Below the pieces are notes generated by a model. That model did no database searches. It was not told the DNA's origin and saw only the letters and a list, made by a program, of their open reading frames with translations. From positions 496,001 to 560,000 of the forward strand of contig NZ_JACGXN010000002.1 of NCBI RefSeq assembly GCF_014138285.1: DNA of 64,000 nucleotides, in the 5' to 3' direction. A program made the position numbers and the translations under genes. Source of the stretch: Phyllobacterium myrsinacearum. GTDB lineage: Bacteria > Pseudomonadota > Alphaproteobacteria > Rhizobiales > Rhizobiaceae. Each line of letters opens with the position of its first letter. The first letter of the stretch is position 1. Of the stretch, positions 37,118 to 45,559 are shown in pieces.

Positions 37118-38179
37118 TCAGTTATTGATGATGGCGATACCGCGGTGGTGAAAACCGATGCTGACATTGGTCGCCGGGGCCAGATTGCGATCAACGGCCG
37201 GATCAACCACGAAGAGCGTTCCGGAGGCAGTTTCAACTTCATACTCGACGTGGTCGCCAAGATAGGCGGCATGTCTGATGCTTCCGGCAAACGCACCGTT
37301 CTCGCCCGGTTCCAGCGTGATGGCATTGGGCCGGACCGCGATCTTCGCAGGACCGGGCTTGGCATTCCGGCCCGGTACCGCGTGTTCCAGCGTGCCGACA
37401 CGGATGATGGCGTTGCCACCGTCGCTGCGCAGCACTTCACACGGGACGACATTGGCCTCCCCGATGAAATCGGCAATGAAGGACGAAGCCGGGGCTTCGT
37501 AAAGCTCGCGCGGCGAGCCCTGCTGGGCGATGACCCCGTCCTGCATGACGATGATCTGGTCGGACACGGCGAGCGCCTCTTCCTGATCATGGGTGACATA
37601 AACAGCCGTGAAACCAAGACGCTGCTGCAACTCCCGAATTTCCGTACGGACACGGCGGCGCAGACGGGCATCGAGATTGGACAAGGGTTCATCCAGAAGC
37701 AGTACCTGCGGCTCCAGAACCAGCGCTCGGGCAACGGCGACACGCTGCTGCTGACCACCGGACAGTTCGGCAGGCAGGCGCTGGCCGTAGCCGGCAAGGC
37801 CAACCTGCTTGAGCCCTTCCTCCGCCTTTTCCCGCGCGTCGGATTTCTTCATACCGGATGATTCAAGGCCATAGGCGACATTCTCAAGCACCGACATATG
37901 CGGGAAAAGTGCGTAGGACTGGAACACCATCGATACATCCCGCTCATTGGCGGGAAGCATGGTCACATCCTTGCCGCCAATGAGGATCCGGCCTGCAGAC
38001 GGATGCTCCAGCCCCGCCAGCATACGCAACGTCGTGGTCTTGCCGCAGCCGGACGGGCCAAGCAGGGTGACGAGCGTGCCGGGTTCGATCGTGAGCGAAA
38101 GATCGTGAATGGCAGTAAAGTTTCCGAACTGCTTTCTGACATTGGAAAATATGACTGAGCCGGTGCGATGCGTGGTCAT
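37118..38179 (-). CDS. ABC transporter ATP-binding protein (AfuC/FbpC/PotA type)
   Basis: A 353-residue ATPase: Walker A GPSGCGKTT, Q-loop MVFQSYALFPHMSV, signature LSGGQQQRVAVARA, Walker B LLLDEP and switch VTHDQ, followed by a TOBE regulatory domain (about residues 280-350). It powers the fused permease whose stop overlaps its start by 4 bp. Proteins of this branch are often annotated as iron(III) or spermidine transporters; the operon context suggests a phosphorylated sugar instead. Confidence 0.88.
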   Translation of the reverse strand: MTTHRTGSVIFSNVRKQFGNFTAIHDLSLTIEPGTLVTLLGPSGCGKTTTLRMLAGLEHPSAGRILIGGKDVTMLPANERDVSMVFQSYALFPHMSVLENVAYGLESSGMKKSDAREKAEEGLKQVGLAGYGQRLPAELSGGQQQRVAVARALVLEPQVLLLDEPLSNLDARLRRRVRTEIRELQQRLGFTAVYVTHDQEEALAVSDQIIVMQDGVIAQQGSPRELYEAPASSFIADFIGEANVVPCEVLRSDGGNAIIRVGTLEHAVPGRNAKPGPAKIAVRPNAITLEPGENGAFAGSIRHAAYLGDHVEYEVETASGTLFVVDPAVDRNLAPATNVSIGFHHRGIAIINN

Positions 38180-40404
38180 GATGCGGCCTTTTCTTGTGAA
38201 ACGGCAGACGGAACAAAGGCTGTCGCAACGCGGTTCTCGCGCCGCAGCTTTCGTTCGCCCACCAGAAGCTGGAAACAGGTGATGATGACGATCATCACGA
38301 CAATCAACATGGAGGAATAGGCCACCGCCACGCCGTACTCGCCATTCTCGACAAGCCCGACAATGTAGGATGTCGCCATATTATACTCGGCGCTCACAAG
38401 GAATATGACAGCGCTGATGGAGGTGATGGCCCGCACGAAGGAATAGACCAGCGCGGCGACGATTGCCGGACGCAGCAGCGGCAGAATCACTTTGCGGATG
38501 GTACGGAAACTCGTCGCCCGCAATGTCAGCGACGCCTCGTCGAGGCTCTTGTCGAGCTGGCTCATGGCCGCTACACCGCCCCGCACACCCACCGGCATGT
38601 TGCGGAAGACAAAACACGCAATCAGAATGAGTGCGGTCCCGGTCATCTCCAGCGGTGGCAGGTTGAACGCCATGATGTAGCTGATACCGATGACCGTACC
38701 GGGAATGGCAAAGCTCATCATCAGGGCAAACTCGAAGACATTGCGCCCGACAAAGCGCTGGCGAACGATGAGATAGGCCGTGAGCAGACCGACGGCGGCT
38801 GTCAGCGGCGCCGAGATCAGCGCGATCTTGATGGTCGTCCAGAATGAGTTCCAGGCAACACCGGTCCAGGCAATGGCACCGTTGCTGAAACTGAAGGAGA
38901 AAGCCCGCTGGTAATGTTCAAGCGTCAGGGTGTTGTCGAGACCCCATGTCCGCACAAATCCGCCAAACAGGATCATGCCGTAGATGACAAGCGTGAACAG
39001 AATCCACGGAATGACGATCGCGTGGACACCGATTGAAAGAGAACGTGGCAGTGCAATATGCGCACCGGAATCTCCCTTGCCCGTGACCGTGGCAAAACTC
39101 TTGCCCGCCAGCCAGACACGCTGGGCCAGAAACGCCGAGAGCGTGAAGAACAGGAGGATAATCGCAAGGACAGCTGCCCGCGACGGATCATTCTGCGAAC
39201 CCACAACGGCAAAGAAGATTTCCGTCGACAGCACGCCATGACTGCCGCCGAGCACCAGCGGGTTGCCGAAATCGGCCATGCTTTCAATAAAGCCGATGAG
39301 AAACGCGTTAGCGAGACCAGGTTTCATCAGTGGCAGGGAAATGCGCCAGAACGTCCGCCAGCGGTCGGCCCGCAAAGTCTGCGATGCCTCTTCCATGGAT
39401 GGACTGACACCTTCGACGACACCAATCAGCACGAGGAAAGATATGGGCGTGAATGACAATACCTGTGCGATCCATATGCCGGTCAGGCCATAGAGCCAGC
39501 GTCCGGGCTCAAGGCCGAACAGGCTGGACAATTGCTGCGTTACAACACCTGCACGGCCGAACAGCAGGATCAGCGCCAAACCAATCACGAATGGTGGGGT
39601 AATGATCGGCAGGATGGTAAGAAGCCGCAGGCCCTTCTTGAAAGGAAACCGGGTGCGGGTGGCCACCAGCGCAAAGCACAGACCGAGAAGCGTGGAACCG
39701 GATGCTGCAAGAATGGCGAGGAAAAGCGTGCGCCAGGCAATGCCGCAGCGATTGCCGCCCACCACGCAATCGAGACTCCAGATCGAAGGGTCCTGAATAT
39801 TGCGGATGAAACCGGAAGGGTCGAACGAACCGTCAAAACTCTGAACGGAACCGATGAGCATGCTGCCAACAGGATAGAACACGAAGATACTGACAAGGAA
39901 GATCAGGAGAGCAATCGAGGCGACGACAAAGGCATCGCCGCGTAGAACACCGCGCTCTGCCAGCCCGAAGGAGAACATCAGCACGAAGGACAGCGCAACC
40001 AGTCCTGCCCCTGCTCCCATCGACGGCTGCCCGTCAGCCAGCGGCCCGAACAGGTTTTCGCTGATGGCCCAGGTCCAGCCGGTAAACCCAACTGCGAGGC
40101 CTTGCAGAACCAGAAAGACAATGCCGGCTGCTCCTGCTCCAACAAGCAGATTGGCGCGCAGCGGGGATACCTTGAATGCTCGGGCGGCCAGTCCCAGCGC
40201 GAACAGCAGGGCAATGATGGCCAGCGTCCAGCGACCGTGACTGGCAATTTGCACGATACCCGGTGCCTCGACTGTTCCGAACGGGAAATTACCGAGCCAG
40301 CCAAGGCCGTAGAAACCGCTTTCGATTCTGTACCATGGTACAAGAGCGAACCCGGCAAGACCTATACCGAGAGCAATGTTCAATCTCCGGTCGCTACGTT
40401 CCAT
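38176..40404 (-). CDS. ABC transporter permease, fused two-domain (AfuB/FbpB type)
   Basis: A 742-residue protein with two homologous permease halves. The coupling loops are GVSPSMEEASQTLRADRWRTFWRISLPL (near residue 355) and KSLDEASLTLRATSFRTIRKVILPLLRP (near residue 625). Extra N-terminal hydrophobic segments precede the first half, as in AfuB. I chose the ATG at 40402-40404; the frame is open to a GTG at 40473 but the added stretch is not hydrophobic. It sits between binding protein and ATPase genes. Confidence 0.85.
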   Translation of the reverse strand: MERSDRRLNIALGIGLAGFALVPWYRIESGFYGLGWLGNFPFGTVEAPGIVQIASHGRWTLAIIALLFALGLAARAFKVSPLRANLLVGAGAAGIVFLVLQGLAVGFTGWTWAISENLFGPLADGQPSMGAGAGLVALSFVLMFSFGLAERGVLRGDAFVVASIALLIFLVSIFVFYPVGSMLIGSVQSFDGSFDPSGFIRNIQDPSIWSLDCVVGGNRCGIAWRTLFLAILAASGSTLLGLCFALVATRTRFPFKKGLRLLTILPIITPPFVIGLALILLFGRAGVVTQQLSSLFGLEPGRWLYGLTGIWIAQVLSFTPISFLVLIGVVEGVSPSMEEASQTLRADRWRTFWRISLPLMKPGLANAFLIGFIESMADFGNPLVLGGSHGVLSTEIFFAVVGSQNDPSRAAVLAIILLFFTLSAFLAQRVWLAGKSFATVTGKGDSGAHIALPRSLSIGVHAIVIPWILFTLVIYGMILFGGFVRTWGLDNTLTLEHYQRAFSFSFSNGAIAWTGVAWNSFWTTIKIALISAPLTAAVGLLTAYLIVRQRFVGRNVFEFALMMSFAIPGTVIGISYIMAFNLPPLEMTGTALILIACFVFRNMPVGVRGGVAAMSQLDKSLDEASLTLRATSFRTIRKVILPLLRPAIVAALVYSFVRAITSISAVIFLVSAEYNMATSYIVGLVENGEYGVAVAYSSMLIVVMIVIITCFQLLVGERKLRRENRVATAFVPSAVSQEKAAS

Positions 40405-40493
40405 TGTGCTACCCAATACTGTCTTCAATGATGGAAATGGATGTTGCGTGCCCGAATACGTGATATCGGGCACGTAAAGCCTGGGAATTCAGA

Positions 40494-41522
40494 TCAATTG
40501 GCGCTTGCGCCGATTTCCTTGTCCCAGCGATCAAGCAGTTCCTTACGCTTTGCCGGATCGCCATAGGTCCTGAAGTCATAATCGATGAGCTTGATGTCTT
40601 CGAACTTCGGCGCTTCCGGTGGAACCACAGCCGCTTTGTTGGACGGCAACTGGAAGGATTTCGCTTCCTTCATGTGCGACTGCACTTCGGCAGACAGCGC
40701 CCAGTCATACCATTTCTTTGCTGCATCGAGATTGCGCGCGCCCTTGACGATCGACATGGAGCCAATCTCGTAGCCGGTACCCTCGCACGGCGCGACGGTC
40801 TTCACCGGGAAGCCTTCAACGGTTTGGGCGACCGAGTCATGCATGAAAACGATGCCGAGTGCTGTTTCACCGCGCGCCGCCGCCTTTACGGGCGCCGAAC
40901 CGGATTTCGTATACTGCGAGACATTGGCATTGAGCTTTTTCAGATAATCATAGGCCTTGTCCTCACCCATGATCTGCACAAGAGAGGCAAGGGCCGTGTA
41001 AGCCGTTCCCGAGGAGTTCGGGTTGGCCATCTGGATCTCGCCCTTGTAGGACGGATCGAGCAGATCGGCCCAGCACTTGGCTTCTTTCATGCCTTTTTTC
41101 TTGACGATATCGGTGTTGTATCCCCATCCCAGAGCACCGGCATAGACGCCGACGGTCTTATAACCGGAACTCTCCGCCTGCTTCTTGGCCCAGTCCTGCA
41201 GCTGGTCAAGCAAGGGGGACTTATATTCCTGTGTCAGGCCTTCTGAAGCAGCCTGCAAATGCGGATCGCCCGTACCTGCCCACCAGATATCGGTCTTCGG
41301 GTTTCGCGCTTCGGCGCGGATCTTTGCATAGGTTTCGCCCGATGACAGACGCACCATATTAACCTGAATGCTGGTTTCTTTTTCGAACATGCCTTTCATC
41401 AATTCACAGATGACGACATCGGCCGAGCAGATCAAATTGAGATTGTCCGCAGCCCGCACCTCCGTTGGCATCATCTGGATACCGACCGCAAAAGCAGCAG
41501 CAATGGCAAATACTGAACGCAT
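40494..41522 (-). CDS. ABC transporter substrate-binding protein (AfuA/FbpA type)
   Basis: A 342-residue periplasmic protein with a signal peptide ending EVRA-ADNLNLICS. Motifs include CELMKGMFEKETSIQVNMVRLSSGE, YAGALGWGYN and a GYEIGSMSIVKGARN segment. AfuA relatives bind hexose phosphates and FbpA relatives bind ferric ion; here the run of adjacent Tyr residues used by FbpA for iron is not apparent. The ATG at 41520-41522 has GGAGGAG upstream. It leads the operon and is divergent from a LacI regulator with palindromes between. Confidence 0.85.
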   Translation of the reverse strand: MRSVFAIAAAFAVGIQMMPTEVRAADNLNLICSADVVICELMKGMFEKETSIQVNMVRLSSGETYAKIRAEARNPKTDIWWAGTGDPHLQAASEGLTQEYKSPLLDQLQDWAKKQAESSGYKTVGVYAGALGWGYNTDIVKKKGMKEAKCWADLLDPSYKGEIQMANPNSSGTAYTALASLVQIMGEDKAYDYLKKLNANVSQYTKSGSAPVKAAARGETALGIVFMHDSVAQTVEGFPVKTVAPCEGTGYEIGSMSIVKGARNLDAAKKWYDWALSAEVQSHMKEAKSFQLPSNKAAVVPPEAPKFEDIKLIDYDFRTYGDPAKRKELLDRWDKEIGASAN

Positions 41523-41567
41523 GAATTTCTCCTCCCTGAAAAGCGGCACCTCCATGCCGTCGCTCGT

Positions 41568-41587
41568 TTTTGCAAGCGTGTGCAAAA
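41568..41587. promoter_or_regulatory. LacI-type operator 1
   Basis: TTTTGCA and TGCAAAA are perfect 7-bp arms with a 6-bp centre containing CG, the usual layout of LacI-family sites. It lies 46 bp upstream of the binding-protein gene. Confidence 0.65.
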
Positions 41588-41658
41588 GTTTCACACACCA
41601 ACGCACCATGTCAAGTCAGCTTGGTATCTTTGCCTCAGAAAATTTGAACGGTTTCATA

Positions 41659-41674
41659 TTGCGAAGCAACGCAA
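41659..41674. promoter_or_regulatory. LacI-type operator 2
   Basis: TTGCG and CGCAA arms flank a 6-bp centre, 28 bp before the regulator's start. With the site at 41568 it brackets the divergent promoters, allowing loop-mediated repression and autoregulation. Confidence 0.5.
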
Positions 41675-41701
41675 ACGCGTGCAACCTAAGAGAAAACAGG
41701 C

Positions 41702-42733
41702 GTGACGGGCGGAACTCCATTGAACAAGTCATTCATAAGTGCGGAGGACGTGGCAAAACGGGCCGGGGTTTCCCGTTCCGCCGTTTCCCGCACATTCACG
41801 CCTGGCGCCAGCGTCTCCGAGGAAACCCGACGACGCGTGATCGAAGCGGCAGATGCGCTCGGCTATCACGTCAACCAGCTTGCCCGCGGCTTGATGCGCA
41901 GTGAAAGCGGCATTGTCTGCCTTGTCGCCTCGGAAATGGACACGCCATACCGCGCGCGGCTCGTGCGGGAATTGTCCCATGCGCTGCAAAAGGCAGGCAA
42001 GGTCTGCATGATCATCAATACCGACCGTTCCGACGGCAGCGTCGATGCGGCCCTGCGGCAGACCCTCAATTATCGCGCTGATGCTTCAATCCTGCTCTCC
42101 GGACTTCCTGACAAGGCCATCACGAAGCTCTGCCTAGACAGCGGGCAACGCATCGTACTCATCAACCGCGACGATGACATCGAAGGGCCTTTTCGCATCA
42201 ATCTCGATGACAGACGCGCAGCAAGGGCGGCTGTCACCGCATTCCTGCGCGCCGGCTGCCGGCGTCTCGCCTTTGCCAATTCCGCCGTGGGCACGCCCAG
42301 CCTGATGGCCCGCGAACGCGGCTTTGTTGCTGCAGCTGCAGAATTCGGACTTGAGGTGACGGTGATACGCCATGGCAACACGGTTTACGAAAGCGGACAG
42401 CAGATTGCACGCATGCTGTTGACCGAGCCCGCCCGCCCTGATGCAGTCTTCTGCGTCAATGATCTGATGGCATTCGGCCTGATGGACAGTGCACGGCACG
42501 AGTTCTCCCTGCGCATCCCGGAAGACCTTTGCATAACCGGGTTCGATGACATCCCCCAGGCGGGCTGGTCATCCTATGCGCTGACCACCTTTGCCCAGCC
42601 GGTTGATGATATCGTGAAAAGCAGTGTCGAATGGCTGACAAACGATATCGATCAATCCGATATTCAGGACCATTCGGTCAGCTTGCATGCGCCCATGATC
42701 TGGCGTCAGACAATTCGCGGCAAACAGGCTTAA
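41702..42733 (+). CDS. LacI-family transcriptional regulator
   Basis: A 343-residue repressor. The helix-turn-helix is ISAEDVAKRAGVSRSAVSRTFTPGASVSEETRRRV (residues 12-46), with the hinge helix ALGYHVNQLARGL. A periplasmic-binding-protein-like effector domain fills residues 65-335 (CITGFDDIPQAGW is typical). The start is GTG 41702, or TTG 41720 with GGGCGGAA nearby. It is divergent from the AfuABC-type operon and should sense its sugar or sugar-phosphate ligand. Its stop overlaps the convergent cyclase gene by 4 bp. Confidence 0.88.
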   Translation: MTGGTPLNKSFISAEDVAKRAGVSRSAVSRTFTPGASVSEETRRRVIEAADALGYHVNQLARGLMRSESGIVCLVASEMDTPYRARLVRELSHALQKAGKVCMIINTDRSDGSVDAALRQTLNYRADASILLSGLPDKAITKLCLDSGQRIVLINRDDDIEGPFRINLDDRRAARAAVTAFLRAGCRRLAFANSAVGTPSLMARERGFVAAAAEFGLEVTVIRHGNTVYESGQQIARMLLTEPARPDAVFCVNDLMAFGLMDSARHEFSLRIPEDLCITGFDDIPQAGWSSYALTTFAQPVDDIVKSSVEWLTNDIDQSDIQDHSVSLHAPMIWRQTIRGKQA

Positions 42734-44127
42734 TCGGCGGCAAAACTTCCCCACATGCTCAACCTGCCGCGCCCTGCCCGCTTGGCTTCATAAAGAGCAC
42801 GGTCCGCAAGATTGAGCAGTTCGTCCGGCCCGCCCAGCGTCGCGGGATTTATGCGATCAAGAACACTGATACCAATACTGACCGAAGTTTTGCCAGCCTG
42901 AGTACCTTCGTGGTCCAGCTGAAGGTTTGCCACTGAATCGAGAATGGTCTTTGCGACTTCGGTGGCGTCATCAATTGTAGCCGCGGGCAACAGCGCGGCA
43001 AACTCTTCACCGCCAAAACGGGCAACGACGCCTGTGCCTTCCCTGATGATCCTGTTCAGGACACGCCCCACCTGGACCAGGCATCGATCACCGGCCATGT
43101 GCCCATAGAGATCATTATAGGCTTTGAAATGATCAATATCGATCATGAGCAAGGCCAAAGGCTGTTCCAGATCGTTGGCCCGTTCATATTCGCGTTTCAG
43201 CAGGCGGCCGAATTTGCGCCGGTTCGGCAAATTCGTCAGATGATCGCTTTCCGACAGCTTCTTCAGCTTGCGGTTGGCTTCAAGCAGCTTTTGCTCCAGT
43301 TCCAGCCGCAACTGGACCGTCGATGACAATTGCTCTTCAATCAACTTCTGGCTGCTGATATCGACGCTCGTTGCCAGTAGCCGAAGCGGTGATCCATCAG
43401 GCCCATACTCGACAATCTTGCCGCGACTCAGGATCCAGGCCTCGCCGCCACCGCCTCGCGGAACGCGGTACACCGCTTCGAAATGCTGCTTCCGGCCGCT
43501 TACCACATCCTCAAAAGCCTGGATGACATGCGCCTTATCATCAGCATGAACAATGTCCCACGCTACATTTTCCGTGTCCGGGCTTGCCGGATCGAGCCCG
43601 AGCAATGCGCGATATTGCGGCGAACGCCAGACGCGGTTGGTCGCAATGTTCATATCCCATATCCATTGACCGGCGCTCTCCAGCGCATAGGCGGTGCGCT
43701 GCTCGATTTGCGCCAGCCGTTCGGACATCGCCTTCATATTGGTGATATTGGTATAAGCTACCGATATACCCACCACTTCGCCAAGATCGTTGGTTACTGG
43801 TGCGGCCGACAGCATGAATGTTTCGCCGGAACGCTCAAGCTCGTGATCGGGAACGATCCTTGCCTCCAGCGCAGCCGCAAGGCTGATGCGGAGCAAGGCT
43901 GCATGATCGGGTACAATATCGTCTATGGAACGGCCAATGGCGTGGTCACTGGTGATACCAAGCATACGGGAAAGCTGGTCATTGACCGTCACGAAGACAC
44001 CATCACGATTGAGATAGCACAGTCCGACAGGAACCTTGTCATACACCGCTTCAATCTGAAGCAAACGATCAACCCCGCGCTCGTTCTGGGTATCAAATGG
44101 TGATTGTCGCGACTTACTCGATGGCAT
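42730..44127 (-). CDS. PAS-PAS-GGDEF diguanylate cyclase
   Basis: A 465-residue soluble signalling protein with two PAS domains (about residues 20-150 and 155-275, the second with a PAC-like HFEAVYRVPRGGG). A short coiled coil (about residues 280-310) leads to a GGDEF domain with an active GGEEF (near residue 373). The upstream inhibitory RxxD site reads RxxT, so product feedback may be lost. The start ATG at 44125-44127 gives MPSSKSR; a longer frame to 44199 reads as Arg/Cys-rich sequence. It should make cyclic-di-GMP in response to a ligand or redox signal. Confidence 0.85.
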   Translation of the reverse strand: MPSSKSRQSPFDTQNERGVDRLLQIEAVYDKVPVGLCYLNRDGVFVTVNDQLSRMLGITSDHAIGRSIDDIVPDHAALLRISLAAALEARIVPDHELERSGETFMLSAAPVTNDLGEVVGISVAYTNITNMKAMSERLAQIEQRTAYALESAGQWIWDMNIATNRVWRSPQYRALLGLDPASPDTENVAWDIVHADDKAHVIQAFEDVVSGRKQHFEAVYRVPRGGGGEAWILSRGKIVEYGPDGSPLRLLATSVDISSQKLIEEQLSSTVQLRLELEQKLLEANRKLKKLSESDHLTNLPNRRKFGRLLKREYERANDLEQPLALLMIDIDHFKAYNDLYGHMAGDRCLVQVGRVLNRIIREGTGVVARFGGEEFAALLPAATIDDATEVAKTILDSVANLQLDHEGTQAGKTSVSIGISVLDRINPATLGGPDELLNLADRALYEAKRAGRGRLSMWGSFAAD

Positions 44128-44250
44128 CACGCAGTCTTTTGCTCCTCTGCGGTTGACCGCAGCGCCCCTACATTGGCGATCGGAAAGGCCGACCGTCAAG
44201 TCAAATACTGCAACTTAAGGTTAATTATTGCTCACGTGGTCGGCATGATC

Positions 44251-44280
44251 TCAGGATCGCCGTTGGTGGTCCGATCCTGA
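44251..44280. promoter_or_regulatory. 9-bp inverted repeat upstream of the cupin gene
   Basis: TCAGGATCG and CGATCCTGA are perfect arms 12 bases apart, about 120 bp before the cupin start and outside the cyclase gene. It may be an operator or a transcript hairpin. Confidence 0.4.
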
Positions 44281-44401
44281 CATTTGCATGTCTCGTGCGA
44301 TGTCCGATGGGGTGTGAATGTCAAATTCGTTCCACTAGTATCTTTTCCATACGCTCGTTAGGCTGCAACCTCGCGATAACCAGAACAAACGGGAGGCAGC
44401 A

Positions 44402-44881
44402 TTGTCCAAAGATCATCACCACCATGATGAACCTGTCGATTGGCGCGAGCATGGTGTGAAAGTCATTCCCGGCAATTCACTTGATCCGAACACCGCACAG
44501 ACACCCGGCATGAACCGGGCGGCGGCAATCAACCATGCCAGGGCCGGAGCCGAGAAAATCTGGGCAGGCACTGTCGTCATTCATCCCAATGCCAAGACCG
44601 GCGCCCATCACCACGGTGATCTCGAAAGCATTATCTATGTGGTCAAGGGCAAGGCACGCATGCGCTGGGGCGAGAAGCTGGAATATGTGGCCGAAGCCGG
44701 ACCCGGCGATTTCATTTTCGTGCCGCCCTATGTTCCGCATCAGGAGATTAACGCCAGCGAAGACGAACCACTGGAATGTGTTCTTGTTCGCTCAGGACAG
44801 GAACCTGTTGTGGTCAACCTGGATATCGAGCCGGTGGAAAAGCCCGAAGGCATCTTGTGGAAAGATCCCATCCACCGATAA
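44402..44881 (+). CDS. Cupin-domain protein
   Basis: A 159-residue single cupin barrel. The first cupin motif, HPNAKTGAHHHGDLESIIYVVKGKARMRWG (residues 61-90), carries the metal-binding His and Glu residues; the second, GDFIFVPPYVPHQEIN, carries the last His. A His-rich N-terminus (KDHHHHDEP) might also bind metal. Only a TTG at 44402 fits the start, with GGGAGG 6 bases upstream. The enzyme type, if any, cannot be told; similar proteins include dioxygenases and sugar isomerases. It is convergent with the deformylase-like gene. Confidence 0.8.
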   Translation: MSKDHHHHDEPVDWREHGVKVIPGNSLDPNTAQTPGMNRAAAINHARAGAEKIWAGTVVIHPNAKTGAHHHGDLESIIYVVKGKARMRWGEKLEYVAEAGPGDFIFVPPYVPHQEINASEDEPLECVLVRSGQEPVVVNLDIEPVEKPEGILWKDPIHR

Positions 44882-44888
44882 GGCCGGC

Positions 44889-45395
44889 CTATGCGATCTG
44901 GATGCGCTGTTGTTTCTCGAACCGCTTGATCAACCGGTCCCGCTTGAGTCGGGATAGACGGTACAACCAGAAAATACCGTCGAGTTGATCGATTTCGTGT
45001 TGCAGGCAGACTGCAAGCAGCCCGTCCGCCTCCTGTGTCTGCACAATACCTGACAAATCCTGATAACGCACACGGACCGCCGAGGGGCGCTCCACCTCAT
45101 CATTGATACCGGGCATCGACACGCTGCCCTCGATGTTCCTGGCGAGAATATCGGATGCCCATTCAACGGTAGGATTGATGTAGTAACGAACGCCCTGTCC
45201 GTCATTGAGTTCAATGACCACGACCCGTTTCAGGACACCGATATGCGGTGCAGTCATTCCGATACCGGGCGCATCGCGCATTGTATCGAGAATGTCCCCG
45301 GCCAAGCCTTGTAATTCCCCGTCAAACGCTGTGACAGCCTCGGCTTCGGCCCGCAGATGCGGATGTGGGAACTTGATGATGGTGCGGATTGTCAT
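44889..45395 (-). CDS. Peptide-deformylase-like protein with degenerate metal site
   Basis: A 168-residue protein with the deformylase fold signature in all three motif positions, but altered residues. Motif 1 reads GIGMTAPHIG (normally GxGxAAxQ). Motif 2 reads EGSVSMPG with Ser91 where active enzymes have the metal-binding Cys. Motif 3 reads HEIDQLDG, keeping His133 and catalytic Glu134 but with Gln137 replacing the third metal ligand. Normal enzymes remove formyl from nascent proteins. This one likely lacks or has changed activity and is not the housekeeping deformylase. It lies beside a cupin gene and upstream of a divergent kinase gene. Confidence 0.82.
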   Translation of the reverse strand: MTIRTIIKFPHPHLRAEAEAVTAFDGELQGLAGDILDTMRDAPGIGMTAPHIGVLKRVVVIELNDGQGVRYYINPTVEWASDILARNIEGSVSMPGINDEVERPSAVRVRYQDLSGIVQTQEADGLLAVCLQHEIDQLDGIFWLYRLSRLKRDRLIKRFEKQQRIQIA

Positions 45396-45559
45396 ATCAA
45401 TGCTCCGGTCAGTGGCAGATCAGCAACGCCTGTCCACCCTGTTGCCTCAAACCAATGCCAGAATGCAAGCTTGCTTTACAAGCGGCACCACGCCCGATAA
45501 TCCACAACGCAATACTGTGGTCTTCGTTACCGAACGGAACGACCCAACGAGGCTGATGA

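Noticed and set aside
40494..41522. Assignment of the binding protein as an iron(III) transporter
   Set aside because: The family label is common, but the run of iron-binding Tyr residues is not evident and the phosphatase and LacI genes point to a phosphorylated sugar or polyol.
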